64,000 nucleotides of DNA, from positions 1 to 64,000 of the forward strand of contig NZ_PDYM01000010.1 of NCBI RefSeq assembly GCF_002743055.1. The letters run 5' to 3'. The DNA comes from Sporosarcina sp. P13. Lineage in GTDB: Bacteria; Bacillota; Bacilli; Bacillales_A; Planococcaceae. A program made the translations under genes and the position numbers. Positions 43,062 through 51,600 of this stretch are shown piece after piece; positions within the stretch are counted from its first letter, which is position 1; every line of letters starts with the position of its first letter. The notes under the pieces are model-generated. The model was given only the letters and a program-made list of their open reading frames with translations. It made no database searches and had not been told where the DNA came from.

Positions 43062-43931
43062 ATGCAAAATGAAAAGATTGCGTTTATTGGGACAGGTGTA
43101 ATGGGAGCTAGCATTGTGAAGCATTTATTAGGTGCGTCTTATGACGTGACTGTCTACACAAGAACGAAGTCTAAAGCCAATTCGTTAATTGAATTAGGTG
43201 CGCGATGGGCAGATACCGTCGCGGAAGCTGTACGTGGGGCTGACCTCATTTTCACGATGATTGGTATGCCGTCAGATGTAGAGGAAGTTTATCTTTCTGA
43301 AGATGGGATCTTTGCGAATGGTCGTGCTTCTCAAATCGTTGTCGATATGACGACGTCTAGTCCTGAGTTAGCGATTGAAATTGCTCAGAAGGCAGAAACT
43401 CTACATATGGAGTCTTTAGATGCACCGGTTTCCGGCGGAGATGTGGGAGCGCAAAATGGTACGCTTTCGATTATGTGTGGGGGTAGAAAAGAATTGTTTG
43501 ACCGATTACTACCGATTTTATCTGTATTCGGTAAGCAAATCGTCTATCAAGGAGAAGCGGGAGCAGGCCAGCATGCGAAAATGTGCAATCAAATCACAGT
43601 AGCGGGCAATATGATCGGTGCATGTGAAGCGGTCGCTTATGCAATGAAATCAGGATTAGATCCAGATACGATGCTTCAATCAGTCGCTTCAGGGGCAGCG
43701 AGCTCTTGGAGTTTATCGGCACTAGGACCGAGAATGATTAAAGAAGATTATGAACCAGGATTTTATGTCAAACATTTTGTAAAAGATTTGAATATCGCAT
43801 TAAAAGAAACAGAAAGATTACAATTGGAATTACCAGGTTTAAAATTAGCAAAAACAATGTATACAGATTTATTGGAAAAGGGATATGGTGAAAAAGGAAC
43901 GCAAGTACTAATTAAACAATATGTAGATTGA
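43062..43931 (+). CDS. ykwC: NAD(P)-dependent beta-hydroxyacid dehydrogenase (YkwC-like)
   Basis: 289-residue oxidoreductase of the 3-hydroxyisobutyrate dehydrogenase family. Rossmann motif IGTGVMGASIVKHL at the start, substrate motif DAPVSGGDVGAQNGTL and catalytic Lys in GQHAKMCNQ. ATG 43062 follows GAGGAG. Substrate not assigned. Confidence 0.9.
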   Translation: MQNEKIAFIGTGVMGASIVKHLLGASYDVTVYTRTKSKANSLIELGARWADTVAEAVRGADLIFTMIGMPSDVEEVYLSEDGIFANGRASQIVVDMTTSSPELAIEIAQKAETLHMESLDAPVSGGDVGAQNGTLSIMCGGRKELFDRLLPILSVFGKQIVYQGEAGAGQHAKMCNQITVAGNMIGACEAVAYAMKSGLDPDTMLQSVASGAASSWSLSALGPRMIKEDYEPGFYVKHFVKDLNIALKETERLQLELPGLKLAKTMYTDLLEKGYGEKGTQVLIKQYVD

Positions 43932-43988
43932 CTGTACTACTAACGGAAAATGCGCTATTGCGGCCCGAACGTTAAAGTAATTGGTACG

Positions 43989-44282
43989 GCTAAAAAAATT
44001 AGCATACCGATTGCTATTGATGATTTTGGTACTGGTTAATCTTCTCTAAGGCATTTGAAGAAGCATCCAATCGACTTTATTAAAATTGATCGTTCATTTA
44101 TTCAGGACATTGAGACAGACGTTAAAAATGAAGAAATTGCAAAAAAAAGCGTGAATAATTTAGCGCATAGTTAACGAATGACGGTAATCGCTAAAGGCAT
44201 TGAAAGGGATTTACAAGCGAAGATTATAAGGGATTCCAAACGCTGAATTGCTCAAGGTTACTTTATAGATAAGCGGAAATAG
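43989..44282 (+). pseudogene. EAL-domain (c-di-GMP phosphodiesterase) remnant
   Basis: Translation in one frame gives IPIAIDDFGTG-stop-SSLRHLKKHPIDFIKIDRSFI, then LAHS-stop-RMTVIAKGIE and IAQGYFIDKR after a third stop. These are the catalytic DDFGTGYSSL and the IDRSFI, VIAEGIE, QGYxxxKP blocks of EAL domains with Tyr and Leu codons turned into TAA and another stop. The N-terminal half, including the EAL motif, is gone, and the Glu of VIAEGIE is Lys. A decayed c-di-GMP gene. Confidence 0.85.
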
Positions 44283-44400
44283 CGGAAGTGATTGAACGAA
44301 ATTAATTAAGAACTTCTCATGAATATTGGATGAGGTACATAAATTCTCGCTTTTTGCACAACCTTTACTTTACAGGTTGAATGGAAAGGAGCGTGTACTT

Positions 44401-44631
44401 ATGTGGGATATTTGGCTATGGCCCATGGTAATCACATCCGGTATTATGATACTGGTTTGTATTGCAGGTATTCGAAAGTCCAATCAGTCGATGCAATTGA
44501 GTGAAACGAATCGAATACCTGAGACGGCAGCAGAGCATCCGTTTACGATGAACCCGTTGTTGTGGATTATACTCATCGCCTCCTTCTTCATATTTATTGT
44601 AATATTTTATTACTGGGCCTCTTTCTATTAA
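44401..44631 (+). CDS. Small membrane protein, two helices, unrecognised
   Basis: 76 residues: membrane helix 1 at about 3-25 (IWLWPMVITSGIMILVCIAGI), a soluble middle, helix 2 at about 55-75. ATG 44401 follows AAAGGAG by 9 nt. No family recognised. The frame extends upstream to 44326 but that part is degraded intergenic sequence. Confidence 0.65.
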   Translation: MWDIWLWPMVITSGIMILVCIAGIRKSNQSMQLSETNRIPETAAEHPFTMNPLLWIILIASFFIFIVIFYYWASFY

Positions 44632-44647
44632 AGAAAGGGGTTTTTTG
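44618..44647 (+). terminator. Terminator overlapping the small membrane gene's end
   Basis: CCTCTTTCT pairs with AGAAAGGGG, then TTTTTT. Confidence 0.75.
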
Positions 44648-44759
44648 TTCACCAGAATAATCTTTGTTTTGAGGTAGGGAAAGGAAACATGTGGTATGAT
44701 AGAATAGAACTGTAATCAGATTTAATGGATTTGATGATGAACAGAAGGAGCGATTACCT

Positions 44760-45197
44760 ATGGTTTCTATCAATAATAAAGACTTTCTCACTGCGCCAAT
44801 CGCTAATCAAATAATTTCTTCGGAAAAGGTTGCCCATGTACAACTTGGTAATAATGCAGAACACGCGCTTCTCGTATTGACGAAGACAGGGTATTCTGCT
44901 ATTCCAGTATTAGACCACGAGTATCATTTAAAAGGGTTATTGGGTATTGGTATGATTACTGATTCGATTTTAGGCATGGAACGAATTGAATATGAACGAT
45001 TAGAAGATATTAAAGTAGATGAAATTATGGATACCAATCTTCCGACGATTCGGGTAAATGATCGTTTTCAGCGAGCGTTGGATCTATTGATTAATCATCC
45101 CTTTTTATGCGTAACAGAAGAAGATGGGACGTTTGCGGGAATCATAACGAGACGTGTGATTATGAAGGAATTCAAAAAGTATATTTACAACGTTTAA
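44760..45197 (+). CDS. cbpB: CbpB/DarB (YkuL), c-di-AMP-binding CBS protein
   Basis: 145 residues made of two CBS motifs (about 15-70 and 80-140). Close to YkuL/DarB, which in its c-di-AMP-free form activates Rel and pyruvate carboxylase, tying potassium and c-di-AMP level to (p)ppGpp. ATG 44760 is 11 nt from GAAGGAG. An extended -10 TGGTATGAT lies at 44693-44701. Located near ccpC, as in B. subtilis. Identity rests on context and overall likeness. Confidence 0.85.
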   Translation: MVSINNKDFLTAPIANQIISSEKVAHVQLGNNAEHALLVLTKTGYSAIPVLDHEYHLKGLLGIGMITDSILGMERIEYERLEDIKVDEIMDTNLPTIRVNDRFQRALDLLINHPFLCVTEEDGTFAGIITRRVIMKEFKKYIYNV

Positions 45198-45242
45198 TGA
45201 TTTTTCGCTAAATAGTATAATGTAACTGTATAGTAAAATGAC

Positions 45243-45271
45243 AAAAAAGGCTCCGCTACTGGAGCCTTTTT
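45243..45271 (+). terminator. Terminator between cbpB and the MFS gene
   Basis: AAAAAGGCTCC pairs with GGAGCCTTTTT around loop GCTACT. Confidence 0.85.
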
Positions 45272-45292
45272 CTAATAGAGGGAGTTGAGTAT

Positions 45293-46774
45293 GTGCAAAA
45301 AGTAACCAAGCGTCCACTCGTGCTTGCAGCGGTTATGCTCGCGATGTTCGTTGGAGCTGTTGAGGCGACGATTGTGACGACTGCGATGCCAACCATTGCA
45401 TCTGAACTAGGTGGATTTTCACGCTATAGTTGGATATTCTCATCGTATTTACTGATGAGTACGGTAACAGTTTTGATTTATGGAAAACTTGCTGATTTAT
45501 TTGGTCGTAAGCCAATATTTTTTGTAGGTTTGACTATCTTTTTAATCGGCTCCATTCTCTGCGGTTTTGCAGATTCTATGGAACAGCTTATAGCTTATCG
45601 TTTAATACAAGGAGTCGGGGCAGGTGCTGTTATGCCGATTGCGACGACAATTGTTGGGGATATGTACTCGACTGAAGAGCGTGCGAAGATACAAGGTTAT
45701 TTATCAAGCATCTGGGGGATTTCAGCGGTTTCTGGACCGGTCATCGGAGGTTTGCTAGTCCAATACGTTAGTTGGCAATTTGTCTTTTGGATCAATGTAC
45801 CACTCGGCCTGTTATCGATGGTTGGGATCTACTTTTTTCTTCATGAACCAGAAAAGACGCGCGAAGCTTCTATTGATTACAAAGGGGCTTTCTTGCTAGC
45901 AACGGCATTATCTTCAATTTTATTTTGGTTAGTAGAAGGTGGACAGTCATTTGAACGTATTTCGATTAGTAGTTTTCTGTTGCTTTTACTAGCTACACTA
46001 TTATTCATTTTGTTTTTCCGACAACAAAAAGTAGCGAAAGATCCGCTGATATCTTTTAGTATTTGGAAGAATCCTGTAATTCTATATGCAAACTTAGTGT
46101 CATTGACGACCGGAATTATACTAATCGGTGTTTCTTCTTATTTACCTACATATGTATCAGGTGTAATGGAGCAAAAAGCTATCATTGCAGGCTTCGCATT
46201 GACGGCCATGTCTATTGGCTGGCCGTTAGCATCGTCTGTAGCTGGGCATTTACTAATTCGTTTCGGACCATTTCTCGTATCCTTTGCTGGAGGGGTATCG
46301 CTTGTGATTGGGTCGTTGCTGTTTGTTTTCATGAATGTTAGTCTAGGGCCGCTATGGGCAGCGGCTTCGAGCTTTTTTATAGGTGTTGGAATGGGACTGA
46401 CTAGTACTTCATTCATTGTCACGATTCAAGGTGCGGTTTCGAGAGAACAGAGGGGCTCGGCTACTGCAGCAAATATGTTCATGAAAAACTTCGGGAATAC
46501 GATTGGCGCTTCCGTATTTGGTGCGATTTTAAATGGTATGCTTCTGTCCTATTTTGCAACGGGGAATTTATCGTATTCTATAGATGATGTCAATAATTTA
46601 TTGACGGAAGAAGGACGATCGATGATTCCTTATCAAGAGGTGCTGAGCTTACAAGGAGGACTTGAACATTCTTTACACTGGGTATACATGGCCATTCTTG
46701 CTTTTGCAGTTATTAGTTTGCTGCTGATTTTACGAATTCCACGGGGAAAGGTGTATGAGCATGTCAACAACTGA
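45293..46774 (+). CDS. MFS multidrug exporter, DHA2 (14-helix) type
   Basis: 493 residues, about 14 membrane helices. Motif A GKLADLFGRKPIFFVGLTIF and motif C-like GISAVSGPVIGGLLVQYVSW are typical of proton-driven drug exporters. GTG 45293 follows GAGGGAG. The 3' end overlaps the ccpC start by 14 nt, so the exporter and regulator are translationally linked, an arrangement I do not know from B. subtilis. Confidence 0.92.
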   Translation: MQKVTKRPLVLAAVMLAMFVGAVEATIVTTAMPTIASELGGFSRYSWIFSSYLLMSTVTVLIYGKLADLFGRKPIFFVGLTIFLIGSILCGFADSMEQLIAYRLIQGVGAGAVMPIATTIVGDMYSTEERAKIQGYLSSIWGISAVSGPVIGGLLVQYVSWQFVFWINVPLGLLSMVGIYFFLHEPEKTREASIDYKGAFLLATALSSILFWLVEGGQSFERISISSFLLLLLATLLFILFFRQQKVAKDPLISFSIWKNPVILYANLVSLTTGIILIGVSSYLPTYVSGVMEQKAIIAGFALTAMSIGWPLASSVAGHLLIRFGPFLVSFAGGVSLVIGSLLFVFMNVSLGPLWAAASSFFIGVGMGLTSTSFIVTIQGAVSREQRGSATAANMFMKNFGNTIGASVFGAILNGMLLSYFATGNLSYSIDDVNNLLTEEGRSMIPYQEVLSLQGGLEHSLHWVYMAILAFAVISLLLILRIPRGKVYEHVNN

Positions 46775-47648
46775 GTTGGATATTATTAAAGCGTTAGCTG
46801 AAGAGGGGAATATGCGTAAAGCTTCAGAACGACTGCATTTATCCCAACCTGCTTTATCACAGCGTTTACAGACGATCGAGAAAGAGTGGGGCATGCAATT
46901 ATTCATCCGGTCACAGAAAGGTCTAGAACCGACGCCTGCAGGTGAGCATGTTATCTCATACGCTAAAGAGGCGTTAGAGAAGCGGGATGAGACACTGGAA
47001 TTAATAGCCTCTCTTGAAGATAAGGTACATGGTACATTGAAAATTGCCTGCGCTTCAATCATTGGCCAGACATGGTTACCGCAAGTGTTGAAAGATTATG
47101 TAGCGTTGTATCCGGATGCTAAAATTTCATTGATGACTGGTTGGAGTTCTGAAATTTCAAAGGCTCTTTATGAAGGGGAAGCTCATATTGGTATTGTGAG
47201 GGGACAAACGGATTGGAAGAGCCATCGGATGTATTTATTCCGAGATCAGTTATATTTGGTCGATTCGGAGATCTCAACGATTGATGAACTAAAAGATACC
47301 GATCGACATTTTATTCAGTTTAAAAGCGATTCCAATTATTATATGGAGATCCAGCGATGGTGGAATAAACATTTCAATCAAAATCCTAGTCGTCAGATTA
47401 CAGTTGATCAGATAGAGACGTGTAAGCAATTAGCATTAAATGGAATTGGCTATGCGATTTTGCCTTCCATTACACTTTCGGGTGACGAGCGGGTGAATCG
47501 TATTCCGTTGCTTAATAGTGAGGAAGAGTTTGAGTTGACGCGCGATACGTGGTTGATTGGTTATAGTTCGACGTTTGAGTTGAAGCAAGTGAAAGCATTC
47601 GTCGAGATTGTACAGAATTATGCTGAGTTATTGAGGAAGGATCAATAA
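46761..47648 (+). CDS. ccpC: CcpC, LysR-type regulator of citrate synthesis genes
   Basis: 295 residues: N-terminal winged helix (NMRKASERLHLSQPALSQRLQTIEKEWG) and C-terminal effector domain with IGQTWLPQVLKDYV, MTGWSSEI and QIETCKQLALNGIGYAILPS, closely following B. subtilis CcpC, which represses citZ and citB until citrate accumulates. ATG 46761 gives MSTTEL, lining up with the family start; ATG 46755 is 6 nt upstream. Lies inside the MFS end and next to ykuC. Confidence 0.9.
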   Translation: MSTTELDIIKALAEEGNMRKASERLHLSQPALSQRLQTIEKEWGMQLFIRSQKGLEPTPAGEHVISYAKEALEKRDETLELIASLEDKVHGTLKIACASIIGQTWLPQVLKDYVALYPDAKISLMTGWSSEISKALYEGEAHIGIVRGQTDWKSHRMYLFRDQLYLVDSEISTIDELKDTDRHFIQFKSDSNYYMEIQRWWNKHFNQNPSRQITVDQIETCKQLALNGIGYAILPSITLSGDERVNRIPLLNSEEEFELTRDTWLIGYSSTFELKQVKAFVEIVQNYAELLRKDQ

Positions 47649-47740
47649 GGAGATGGTAGAAGTGTACTGTTAATGTTGCATGCGTCTTCTTCTAAAGCGC
47701 AAATCTAGAATCATTAATAAGTACATTACTTATTAAAAGA

Positions 47741-47771
47741 AAAAAGTCTATCCATCGCGGATAGGCTTTTT
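47741..47771. terminator. Bidirectional terminator
   Basis: AAAAAGTCTATCC pairs with GGATAGGCTTTTT around loop ATCGC, between convergent genes. Confidence 0.85.
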
Positions 47772-47778
47772 CTATGAA

Positions 47779-48969
47779 TTATAAAGTTCTGGCAGATTGG
47801 ATGAGTGATTGATGACGCTTTGACCAGAAAGAAGCCAATGCGAAACATAGCAATAATATGATGGTACCTAAAATATATGGCGATTTCATATTCCAATCGA
47901 AAATAATTCCGGCAGTTGCTGGACCAATCATATTACCTAAACTCATATAGGCATTCATCATACCAGCTGCATAACCTTGTTCTTTACCTGCTAGTTTAGA
48001 GACTAGTGTGTTGACGGCAGGTCGTAAAAGAGTTGTGGCGGTAGAGAAAATCGTTGCTACTAAAAGAATGGTGAAAAATGTGTTAACGAATAGAATGCCT
48101 AACATGGAAAGTGCTGCGACTACTAGATTAATTAAGATGACTCGCATCTCACCAAAACGCTTGAACAGCCGATCGATAACGAATGTTTGAATAATTACAC
48201 CAACAAATCCGCCAACGGTAATAATTAAAGCGATTTGAGAAGGAGTGTAGTTATATTTTTGATCTAAATAGAGTGAAATCGTTGATTGGAAGTTTGCCAA
48301 ACCGAATGAAAAGACGAACATAACGATGAGCATGATGAAATAGGAAGTCTGTGTAGACCGCCGCATCTGTTGGAAGAGATTCTCGTTTTTTGCTACGGCC
48401 TGTAAGACCGGCTTGGGATTCGGTAGGAATAGTAATGAAACAATGGCTGCTAAAATGGCTGCGCCTGTTGCTGCGTAGAAAGGGAAGGATAAGCTTATTT
48501 TCGACAAAAACCCGCCAATTCCTGGCCCTACCATAAATCCTAATGACATGGAAGCGCCAAGAAGTCCCATGCCTCTTCCACGGTTTTCTTTGGATGTAAT
48601 ATCTGCAACAAAAGCCATGGTAGGTGGAACGATAAAGGCTGCACCGAACCCTGAAAAGAAGCGTGAGATATAAAGCATCCATAGCTCTGTTGATAAACTG
48701 AATGTTAATTGAGAAAGTCCATAAATTACTAGACCGACAACAATAATATGTTTTCTTCCATACTTATCTGAAAGATTTCCAGATAAAGGAGATAGGATAA
48801 ATTGGGCGAATGAGAAGATCGCTATTAGAAGCCCGAGTGTTTGTCCTGCTACTCCAAATGTAGCCAAGTATTCTGGCATGATAGGGATAACGAGTCCGAC
48901 TCCTGCCATCGCAATGAACATGTTGAACATTAGGATGTAGAGGACGAAACCTTTAGATGTTTTGACCAT
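47779..48969 (-). CDS. ykuC: MFS exporter, 12-helix (YkuC-like)
   Basis: 396 residues, 12 membrane helices. Motif A GNLSDKYGRKHIIVVGLVIY, motif C GLLGASMSLGFMVGPGIGGFLS. Similar to YkuC/TetA/NorA-type drug exporters, and in B. subtilis ykuC lies close to ccpC. ATG 48969. Substrate unknown. Confidence 0.88.
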   Translation of the reverse strand: MVKTSKGFVLYILMFNMFIAMAGVGLVIPIMPEYLATFGVAGQTLGLLIAIFSFAQFILSPLSGNLSDKYGRKHIIVVGLVIYGLSQLTFSLSTELWMLYISRFFSGFGAAFIVPPTMAFVADITSKENRGRGMGLLGASMSLGFMVGPGIGGFLSKISLSFPFYAATGAAILAAIVSLLFLPNPKPVLQAVAKNENLFQQMRRSTQTSYFIMLIVMFVFSFGLANFQSTISLYLDQKYNYTPSQIALIITVGGFVGVIIQTFVIDRLFKRFGEMRVILINLVVAALSMLGILFVNTFFTILLVATIFSTATTLLRPAVNTLVSKLAGKEQGYAAGMMNAYMSLGNMIGPATAGIIFDWNMKSPYILGTIILLLCFALASFWSKRHQSLIQSARTL

Positions 48970-49434
48970 TCGATAGCTCGCTTTCTTGAAAATTTTTATT
49001 TTATCGTATCATAAATAATTCATGATGACACGGGCCGTGCTTCTGAATAGTAACCTTAAAAACAGAAGAGTGCATTTGTACATAAGAATAGGCGAGGGGA
49101 GGAGACTGTTACATTGTAGCCAAAGATAATAGGTAGAAGAACATATTTGAAACTACTTTTCTTGACCGGTCTAGGATTTGTGCTATAGAAGTATACGCTA
49201 GTCCTATAGGCGTTGTGCGGCTCTCTTCTAGAGTGCGAGAGGAGATATTGTAGTTATCAAGTGACTTACTGTTAGTTCCTAACTTTTTACCATTCAAATA
49301 AAAAACTAAGTATAAAGTCGAATATTCCACTTACAAACTTCAGGAAAATACACCAGTGTAACGGTATCGAGTCCGCATTCTCTATCTAATACCGAAAACG
49401 AAAAAGACCCCTCAAATGAGGAGCTGTTAGTAAA
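48970..49434. other. Intergenic region, no supported gene
   Basis: A 73-codon minus frame (49109-49330) starts with GTG and lacks a ribosome site, so I do not call it. The stretch contains the third copy (49182-49213) of the dispersed GTCCTATRRGCGT element, and the ykuV terminator at its right end. Confidence 0.5.
49400..49424 (-). terminator. Terminator of ykuV
   Basis: On the minus strand CTCCTC pairs with GAGGGG over loop ATTT, followed by TCTTTTT. Confidence 0.65.
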
Positions 49435-49890
49435 TTAGTCTTCTTTTTTCATTTCGTCAAGTACACGATTGACACGCTTTTCTAGCATTTTCATACCGCT
49501 TCCGCCTGCTTGGAAGTGACGAAGTTTTCCGTCTTTGTCAAAGACGTAATAAGCAGGAACGTATTGGTTTTCGAATGCATCATTCAACTTCAATTCGCTA
49601 TCTACGAAGATCGGTTGTGTGATATCATGCTCAGCCGCTACGGACTTGATTTGCTCTAGGTCTAAATCGTCTTCTGAACGAGGCATATGTACAGCTACTA
49701 CGTTCAATTCATCTTTGTACTGATCTCTGAAGTTGTTTACATCTGGCATTGCTTCTTTACACATGTGACAGCTGACGGACCAGAAATGAATTAGTGTAGG
49801 TTTTTGACCGACCAATTCAGAATTTGAAGTTTCACCGTTTAACCAAGTCGTTGCACCTTGAAGTTCAGGCATTTGTTCACGTAATTTCAT
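49435..49890 (-). CDS. ykuV: YkuV thiol-disulfide oxidoreductase
   Basis: 151-residue cytoplasmic thioredoxin-like protein with active site C41-H-M-C44 in HFWSVSCHMCKEAMP and ending GGSGMKMLEKRVNRVLDEM, very near B. subtilis YkuV. ATG 49890 follows AGGAGG. It follows the peroxiredoxin ykuU with a hairpin in between, and probably takes part in thiol redox turnover. Confidence 0.93.
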   Translation of the reverse strand: MKLREQMPELQGATTWLNGETSNSELVGQKPTLIHFWSVSCHMCKEAMPDVNNFRDQYKDELNVVAVHMPRSEDDLDLEQIKSVAAEHDITQPIFVDSELKLNDAFENQYVPAYYVFDKDGKLRHFQAGGSGMKMLEKRVNRVLDEMKKED

Positions 49891-49929
49891 CAAGAGTTCC
49901 TCCTAGTAAACTGCGTATTATTTATAGAA

Positions 49930-49962
49930 AAATCCCCACAGCTGACGTAAAGCGTGGGGATG
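49930..49962 (-). terminator. Terminator-like hairpin between ykuU and ykuV
   Basis: ATCCCCAC (minus-strand 49961-49954) pairs with GTGGGGAT (49939-49932), followed by TTTTTC. May lower ykuV relative to ykuU. Confidence 0.7.
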
Positions 49963-49973
49963 CTTGTACAAAA

Positions 49974-50516
49974 TTAAAGAGTTTTTTGACCTGGGCGCCA
50001 GTTTGCAGGGCAAAGGCCGCCTGTTTGTAGTGCTTGAAGTACGCGAAGAGTTTCATCCACGTCACGACCGATATTGTTATGGAAAACTGTTTGATACTGA
50101 AGTTCTCCTTCAGGGTTGATGATATAAAGACCGCGCAATGCGATACCTTCTTCTTCAATCAATACACCGTACTCGCGTGATACTGAATGGTTCGTATCTG
50201 CTGCTAGTGGGTATTTAAGTTGCTCAAGACCATTGTCTTTACGATCTGTATTGATCCATGCTAGGTGTGTGTGGATAGTATCAGTGGAAACACCGATTAC
50301 TTCTGCGTCTAGATCTTCGAATTCATCATAGCGATCAGACATTGCAGTGATTTCTGTTGGACAAACGAAAGTGAAGTCCATTGGATAGAAGAATAGAACT
50401 GTCCATTTGTCGTTTTTAATGTTGTCTTGTAAACTAACTTTCCCAAAAGATTTGTCAGCTAGTACTGCCTCCATTGTGAAATCTGGAGCTTGTTTACCTA
50501 CCATACGTTCAGCCAT
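49974..50516 (-). CDS. ykuU: 2-Cys peroxiredoxin (YkuU)
   Basis: Thiol peroxidase reducing H2O2 and organic peroxides. Peroxidatic Cys52 in DFTFVCPTE and resolving Cys169 in GLCPANWRPG; 180 residues, AhpC/Prx1 class. ATG 50516 (MAERMVG) follows GGAGGG. A 7-bp palindrome overlaps its promoter. Forms a redox pair with ykuV. Confidence 0.93.
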   Translation of the reverse strand: MAERMVGKQAPDFTMEAVLADKSFGKVSLQDNIKNDKWTVLFFYPMDFTFVCPTEITAMSDRYDEFEDLDAEVIGVSTDTIHTHLAWINTDRKDNGLEQLKYPLAADTNHSVSREYGVLIEEEGIALRGLYIINPEGELQYQTVFHNNIGRDVDETLRVLQALQTGGLCPANWRPGQKTL

Positions 50517-50572
50517 TTTAAATCCCTCCAATTAATCTTTTGTGCAACTACTTATCTGTGTTACACAATCCT

Positions 50573-50607
50573 ATTATATAATATCAAAAATTGTATACAA
50601 ATACAAT
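50573..50607 (-). promoter_or_regulatory. ykuU promoter with overlapping inverted repeat
   Basis: Minus-strand TTGTAT (50600-50595), 16-bp spacer, TATAAT (50578-50573). The -35 lies inside the perfect inverted repeat ATTGTAT-ACAA-ATACAAT (50590-50607), a likely operator. A second palindrome, TATTATATAATA, covers the -10. Confidence 0.5.
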
Positions 50608-50686
50608 TAGAATGACTCGAAGATAATAATTATTATTAACAGAAGACGTTTATGCTGTATGTAAAGGATTTTGGTAAGTAAGAACC

Positions 50687-50989
50687 TTACTCAAAATCTT
50701 GTTGACATTCAGAGGGTTTTACAGGTCTAGTTTGGCAAGTTTGGCAATTTGGATCACAAATCATTTCGCGCCACTCATCACAATCTTTGCAATAGCGTGC
50801 ATCGAACTCATCACTATAGTGCAGTGGCTCCATGCATTCAACACAGTGAGAGGCCATTTCTTCCCAAGAACGTATTTTTCTATTGTTTACTAGATATATT
50901 CCTTCTAGTTGATTTTCTTTAGTTGCTTGCTTGGTTTTTCGATTCCGCTTGGCATCAGTGTCCAAATAAAAAAACAAGTGGTCTTCCAA
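50687..50989 (-). CDS. Cys-rich zinc-ribbon-like hypothetical protein
   Basis: 100 residues. A basic N-terminal half is followed by paired cysteines: CVEC, CKDC, then CDPNCQTC, suggesting one or two zinc sites. No family recognised. TTG 50989 is 7 nt from AGGAGGG, a good ribosome site. Single-gene unit upstream of the ykuU promoter. Confidence 0.7.
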   Translation of the reverse strand: MEDHLFFYLDTDAKRNRKTKQATKENQLEGIYLVNNRKIRSWEEMASHCVECMEPLHYSDEFDARYCKDCDEWREMICDPNCQTCQTRPVKPSECQQDFE

Positions 50990-51188
50990 CTGAATCCCTC
51001 CTTAATATCTAGTTTCATTTTACTATGCCATCTGCGAAAAAACAATTTTCATGACCGATTTTCTGTTTTCTGTATTTTTACTTAGAAGCTTGAGAACATT
51101 TGCTTTCATCACAGTTATATGTATAATAATTAGATTTACAAGGATACTATAAATTTGTTTTTATACGTCTACAAAAGGAGGAGGTAAA

Positions 51189-51580
51189 TTGATAAATCAA
51201 CCGATTATTTTTTTGAAAATGTTGCTAAACGATTTAGTGAATCAACAACCGTGCTTGATCATATTTCATTTGAAATGGAACGCATGAAATTCTATATATA
51301 GTTCGGTCCATTAGGTTGTAGGAAAACGACTATTTTCCGCTTAATTGCTTGTTTTACAGAAGCTACAGAAGGGTTAATCAACTTTAGTGGATAGAAAATT
51401 AACTCTGTCTCTACAACTGAAAGACAAGTAAATACCGTTTTTCAGGATTCTGCCTTATTCCCGCATGTAAATGTCTATGAAAACTTAGGTTTAGAAACAC
51501 TTGGGGTGTATAATAAGTTATTCCTGAAATTCAAAATGGGTTTACGATTAGAAGTAGGTTAGAAAGGTAAGTCTACTATG
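51189..51580 (+). pseudogene. ABC transporter ATPase (PotA-like) remnant
   Basis: An excellent AAAGGAGGAGG precedes TTG 51189, but the homologous frame starts only at 51203 (frameshift) and has stops. It reads VAKRFSESTTVLDHISFEME, a degraded Walker A FGPLGCRKTTIFRL after a TAG, INFSG-stop, then the Q-loop [17 protein letters not shown]. Signature and Walker B parts are deleted. Other genes of the transporter are absent. 50990-51188 contains nothing else recognised. Confidence 0.85.
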
Positions 51581-51600
51581 TAATGGCGAGGGGTAATGTG

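Noticed and set aside
44326-44400. Upstream extension of the small membrane protein at 44401
   Set aside because: AAAGGAG and ATG 44401 define a better start; the extension lies in degraded sequence beyond the EAL remnant.
49109-49330. 73-codon minus-strand frame
   Set aside because: GTG start without ribosome site and overlapping a dispersed repeat element.
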